Source: JBBKWH01 sp037968855 | GTDB taxonomy: Bacteria; Pseudomonadota; Gammaproteobacteria; Pseudomonadales; Moraxellaceae | Reading direction: 5' to 3' | Assembly: GCA_037968855.1 (NCBI GenBank) | Contig: JBBKWH010000062.1 | Span: 1-7,722, forward strand | DNA length: 7,722 nucleotides | Shown: positions 4,746-7,722 of the stretch, in pieces | How the letters are laid out: every line of letters starts with the position of its first letter | Numbering within the stretch: the first letter of the stretch is position 1 | Notes under the pieces: model-generated | What the model was told of the DNA's origin: nothing | The model's input: the letters and a program-made list of their open reading frames with translations, nothing else | Database searches by the model: none | Position numbers and translations under genes: made by a program

Positions 4746-5675
4746 TTACTCGGCCTTGGCTTTGGACAACGAGAAGACATAGGCTGCCAGCAGATTGATC
4801 CGCTCGTCACCTAAGCTGGCTTCCCATGCAGGCATCACACCAGCACGGCCATAGCGCAAAGTCTGACGAATCGTGGCGCGATCACCACCATACAGCCAGA
4901 TGTTGTCAGTCAGGTTGGGCGCACCAAGTGCAGGATTGCCTTTGCCATCCGCACCATGACACAAGGCGCAGTTTGACTTGAACAGACCTTGGCCTTCGCT
5001 GACCCAAGCACCATTTAGGTCGCCACGACCAGACAATGACATGACGTACTCGGCAGTGGCTTTGATACCGTCTTCACCGAGTTTTTCGCGCCAAGCAGGC
5101 ATACCGCCTTTACGGCCTTTATGCAGCGTCTCGACGATCTTGTCGGTGCTGCCACCATACAACCAGTCGCTGTCGGTCAAGTTTGGAAAACCAGTGTTGC
5201 CCTTGGCGTTAGAGCCGTGACAAACCGCACAGTTTTGCAAAAATAGACGTTGGCCAACTTTAAGTGCACGGCTGTTATCAGAAAGCTCGTCGATGGTTTG
5301 ACCACCAAAGCGCTTTTGATAATCAGCCAAAAACACGCTGTTGTTACGGTCAAAGTCATTCTGCATCTCGTTGACCGAGGTCCAGTTGACCGTGCTACCG
5401 TCTTCACGTTCGATTTGGAGCAGACCTTTCCAGCTTCCCAGTGACGGGTAAGCGGCTACATAGCCCACTGCAAACACGATGCTGGCCCAAAAAATCACCA
5501 GCCACCAGCGAGGCATCGGCTTGTCATATTCACGAATGCCATCGTAGACGTGACCCGTTGTCCCGTCTTCTTCTAGCTTGGGTTTCATGCGTAAAACAAA
5601 GATGAGCGCTCCAGTAACGAAGCACCAGCATCCGATGGATATCAGGGTAATCCACCAACTCCAAAATGGGGTCAT
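4746..5675 (-). CDS. ccoP: CcoP, diheme cytochrome c subunit of cbb3 oxidase
   Basis: CcoP accepts electrons from soluble or membrane cytochrome c and passes them by way of CcoO to CcoN on the periplasmic side. The 309-residue protein has two N-terminal membrane segments (about 5-28 and 57-76), between which the KPMPRWW motif lies at 52-58. Two cytochrome c domains follow, with CAVCH at 149-153 and CALCH at 236-240. The probable axial methionines are in GMPAW (Met192) and VMPAW (Met281). Length and architecture are normal for the family. The ATG overlaps the ccoQ stop codon in an ATGA arrangement. Only a weak purine run (AAGAGAGAAA, 5690-5681) precedes the start, so coupling to ccoQ translation is likely. 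An intrinsic terminator follows. Confidence 0.97.
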   Translation of the reverse strand: MTPFWSWWITLISIGCWCFVTGALIFVLRMKPKLEEDGTTGHVYDGIREYDKPMPRWWLVIFWASIVFAVGYVAAYPSLGSWKGLLQIEREDGSTVNWTSVNEMQNDFDRNNSVFLADYQKRFGGQTIDELSDNSRALKVGQRLFLQNCAVCHGSNAKGNTGFPNLTDSDWLYGGSTDKIVETLHKGRKGGMPAWREKLGEDGIKATAEYVMSLSGRGDLNGAWVSEGQGLFKSNCALCHGADGKGNPALGAPNLTDNIWLYGGDRATIRQTLRYGRAGVMPAWEASLGDERINLLAAYVFSLSKAKAE

Positions 5676-5863
5676 TGTCGTTTCTCTCTTGAATCGGTGT
5701 CGGACACTTCTGGCTTGGGGCGTAGCGGATCAGTGCTGATGGCAATATCAGCGTCATCATCAAAACGCTTCCGGTTGGCAGGCGAGTACGCCCACCAACA
5801 GACCCCAAAAAAAGCGATCATTGCCAGAATGGTCGCAACTGAATGCCAGAAGGACAGGCTCAT
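5672..5863 (-). CDS. ccoQ: CcoQ, small subunit of cbb3 oxidase
   Basis: This 63-residue single-pass membrane protein stabilises the cbb3 complex, notably its link to CcoP. The membrane segment is at about 6-26 (WHSVATILAMIAFFGVCWWA), followed by the typical AYSPANRKRFDDDA sequence at 25-38 and a charged cytoplasmic tail. The ATG shares one base with the ccoO stop codon (TGATG), and AAGGG at 5877-5873 lies 9 nt upstream. The 3' end overlaps ccoP by 4 nt. Confidence 0.94.
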   Translation of the reverse strand: MSLSFWHSVATILAMIAFFGVCWWAYSPANRKRFDDDADIAISTDPLRPKPEVSDTDSREKRQ

Positions 5864-6483
5864 CAGCGTTGACCCTTCATGACAATCCCCAACTGCTGGA
5901 GATAGGCCACAAGAGCATCCAGTTCGGTACGGCCCTGAACCATATCCGGTGCAGAAGCAATATCAGCATCGGTATAAGGTAGACCAAAGTGATCGCGGAA
6001 CAAGCGCATTTTGGCTTGAGTCTCGCTGCCATCTAAGGTCTTGGTCGCAAGCCATGGGTAGCTTGGCATCACTGATTCTGGCACCACATCACGTGGATTG
6101 ATCAAGTGAACTTTTTGCCAATCATCCGAGTACTTTTGACCGACACGTGCCAAATCAGGTCCAGTCCGCTTAGACCCCCACAAGAATGGGTGATCCCAAA
6201 CCGATTCGCCTGCACGCGAGTACGCACCGTAACGCTCAGTCTCTGCACGCAATGGACGAACCATTTGTGTGTGGCAGACGTGACAGCCTTCACGGATGTA
6301 AACATCACGACCTTCAAATTCAAGGGCGGTCCACGGCTTCATACCGGGGATCGGGGTGTTGAGGTCCTTTTGGAACATCAGCGGAACAATCTCGACCAAG
6401 GTTGCAAAGCTAATTGCTACCACAATCAAAATCATTAACAAGCCTGTGTTCTTTTCGACTACCTCATGGGGAGTACCTGCCAT
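5863..6483 (-). CDS. ccoO: CcoO, monoheme cytochrome c subunit of cbb3 oxidase
   Basis: CcoO carries one c-type heme and relays electrons from CcoP to the CcoN hemes. The 206-residue protein has one N-terminal membrane anchor at about 13-36. The heme-binding motif CHVCH is at 67-71, within YIREGCHVCHTQMVRPLRAE. Other family blocks are RYGAYSRAGESVWDHPFLWG at 84-103, KRTGPDLARVG at 105-115, and SVMPSYPWL at 137-145, with Met139 as the likely axial ligand. Length is normal. The start is supported by AAAGGAG overlapping the ccoN stop codon. The gene is 15 nt from ccoN and shares one base with ccoQ. Confidence 0.97.
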   Translation of the reverse strand: MAGTPHEVVEKNTGLLMILIVVAISFATLVEIVPLMFQKDLNTPIPGMKPWTALEFEGRDVYIREGCHVCHTQMVRPLRAETERYGAYSRAGESVWDHPFLWGSKRTGPDLARVGQKYSDDWQKVHLINPRDVVPESVMPSYPWLATKTLDGSETQAKMRLFRDHFGLPYTDADIASAPDMVQGRTELDALVAYLQQLGIVMKGQR

Positions 6484-6493
6484 AACGTGTGCT

Positions 6494-6500
6494 CTCCTTT
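6494..6500 (-). promoter_or_regulatory. Strong ribosome binding site of ccoO overlapping the ccoN stop
   Basis: AAAGGAG on the minus strand overlaps the TAA of ccoN (6501-6499) and ends 10 nt before the ccoO ATG. It is the best Shine-Dalgarno match in the operon and suggests that CcoO is made in step with CcoN by coupled translation. Confidence 0.75.
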
Positions 6501-7722
6501 AGGCCGCAACAGTCTTTTGGGTTTCGTCAGCAGGGACTGGCGATTTGATGGTCATGTACAGGTTATAGGCCATGAAGAACATGCCAGACCAGTACAACAA
6601 GCCACCAAATGCACGACCAACATACGGCCAGTGCGACGCAGTTACACTTTCGACGAAGCTATAGGTCAACGTGCCATCTGGATTGGTTGCACGCCAGTAC
6701 AGACCTTGGGTAATACCCGAAATCCACATGGATACGATGTAAAAAATCACACCGACCGTTGCCAACCAAAAGTGAATGTTAATCATCTTGGTCGAATACA
6801 TAGACTGACGATTAAACACACGTGGAATCAACACATACAACGAACCAATGGTGATCATTCCCACCCACCCCAGTGCGCCGGAGTGGACGTGACCTACGGT
6901 CCAATCGGTATTGTGAGACAAGGCGTTGACGGTCTTGATCGACATCATTGGGCCTTCAAAGGTCGACATGGCATAGAACGACAATGCGACAACCAAGAAG
7001 CGAATGATTGGATCAGTACGCAGACGATCCCAGCTACCAGACATGGTCATCACACCATTGATCATGCCGCCCCAACTTGGCGCAAACAGAATCAGTGAGA
7101 ACACCATACCCAACGACTGAGTCCAGTCTGGCAGAGCAGAGTAGTGCAAATGGTGCGCACCAGCCCACATATACAAGGCAATCAAGGCCCAGAAGTGAAC
7201 AATCGACAAACGATACGAGTAAACCGGACGGCCAACTTGCACAGGAATGAAGTAATACATCATACCCAAGAACGCAGCGGTCAAGAAGAACCCTACCGCA
7301 TTGTGACCGTACCACCATTGCACCATCGCATCAGTTGCACCACTAAAGACCGAGTAAGACTTTAACGGGCTGAGCGGAATGGCCAAGCTATTGACGATAT
7401 GCAACAAGCCAATGGTGATAATAAATGCAGCAAAGAACCAGTTGGCCACATAAATATGTGAGGTGCGACGTTTGATCAAGGTGCCAAAAAAGACCACACC
7501 ATAGGCAATCCAGACCGCAGCGATCAACAGATCGATGGGCCATTCAAGCTCGGCGTACTCTTTGGTTGACGTATAGCCAAATGGCAAGGTCAACACGGCG
7601 GCCACAATCACCGCTTGCCAGCCCCAGAACGTAAACCACGCCAGACGAGGCGCAAAGAGTTCGGTCTGACAAGTGCGCTGCACAATGTAATACGAGGTTG
7701 CAAACAAGCCGCAACCACCAAA
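6499..7722 (-). CDS. ccoN: CcoN, catalytic heme-copper subunit of cbb3 oxidase, N-terminus cut by window edge
   Basis: CcoN reduces oxygen to water at the heme b3-CuB centre and pumps protons in the inner membrane. 407 codons are visible; the frame stays open to the right edge, and about 67 N-terminal residues, including one heme b histidine, are missing. Counting from the edge, the CuB ligands are His140 (WWYGHNAVGF) and His190/His191 (WAGAHHLHYS). The cross-linking tyrosine is Tyr184, and His278 and His280 (VGHVHSGALGW) bind heme b3 and heme b. The spacings equal those recalled for the Pseudomonas stutzeri enzyme (His207, Tyr251, His257/258, His345/347). The visible part has many hydrophobic segments consistent with the remaining helices. 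An in-frame TTG at 7707 is internal, not the start. The promoter lies outside the window. Confidence 0.97.
   Translation of the reverse strand, partial: FGGCGLFATSYYIVQRTCQTELFAPRLAWFTFWGWQAVIVAAVLTLPFGYTSTKEYAELEWPIDLLIAAVWIAYGVVFFGTLIKRRTSHIYVANWFFAAFIITIGLLHIVNSLAIPLSPLKSYSVFSGATDAMVQWWYGHNAVGFFLTAAFLGMMYYFIPVQVGRPVYSYRLSIVHFWALIALYMWAGAHHLHYSALPDWTQSLGMVFSLILFAPSWGGMINGVMTMSGSWDRLRTDPIIRFLVVALSFYAMSTFEGPMMSIKTVNALSHNTDWTVGHVHSGALGWVGMITIGSLYVLIPRVFNRQSMYSTKMINIHFWLATVGVIFYIVSMWISGITQGLYWRATNPDGTLTYSFVESVTASHWPYVGRAFGGLLYWSGMFFMAYNLYMTIKSPVPADETQKTVAA

Noticed and set aside
6466..7098. 210-codon open frame on the plus strand opposite ccoN and ccoO
   Set aside because: It is antisense to two strongly conserved oxidase genes, its translation resembles no family I know, and it has no ribosome binding site of note. 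It is a shadow of the coding strand.
7705..7707. In-frame TTG as start of CcoN
   Set aside because: The frame stays open to the window edge, and the residues before it (FGGCG) continue the family sequence; the true start lies outside the window.

Overview
The window reads as ordinary chromosomal DNA of a gammaproteobacterium. HtpX, the CcoN/O/Q/P proteins and the small DUF2256 protein all look like Pseudomonadales types. A Moraxellaceae-like host is my best guess, but it rests on remembered family resemblance, not on a search. No insertion sequence, phage gene, CRISPR array, tRNA or rRNA is visible.

Right two thirds (2377-7722, all on the minus strand): a cbb3-type cytochrome c oxidase locus. 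Reading leftward, the order is ccoN (5' end cut by the window edge), ccoO, ccoQ and ccoP, tightly packed with a 15-nt gap, a 1-nt overlap and a 4-nt overlap. A clear intrinsic terminator follows ccoP. After a 270-bp gap come ccoG (cupric reductase/assembly factor) and ccoH/fixH, 2 nt apart. CcoN is the heme-copper catalytic subunit, CcoO and CcoP are the c-heme electron-input subunits, CcoQ is the small stabilising subunit, and CcoG and CcoH serve copper delivery and assembly. The usual ccoI (copper P-type ATPase) and ccoS do not follow ccoH. Instead a convergent gene for a 58-residue DUF2256 cysteine-rich protein ends 19 nt away, and its last codons form a strong hairpin that probably serves both transcripts.

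Left part (1-1438, minus strand): a secreted lytic transglycosylase with a DUF4124-like N-terminus, then htpX (membrane zinc protease, cut by the left edge). A plausible heat-shock (sigma-32-type) promoter lies ahead of htpX.

Middle (1439-2180): 742 bp without a gene. This is the most interesting part. It holds an 82-bp tract with only 14 G/C, two perfect direct DnaA boxes plus one inverted relaxed box within 35 bp, a perfect match to the IHF consensus, and three GATC sites spaced exactly 21 bp apart. This is the composition of a bacterial replication origin or a DnaA-controlled regulatory locus, although dnaA, rpmH, gidA and similar marker genes are not in view.
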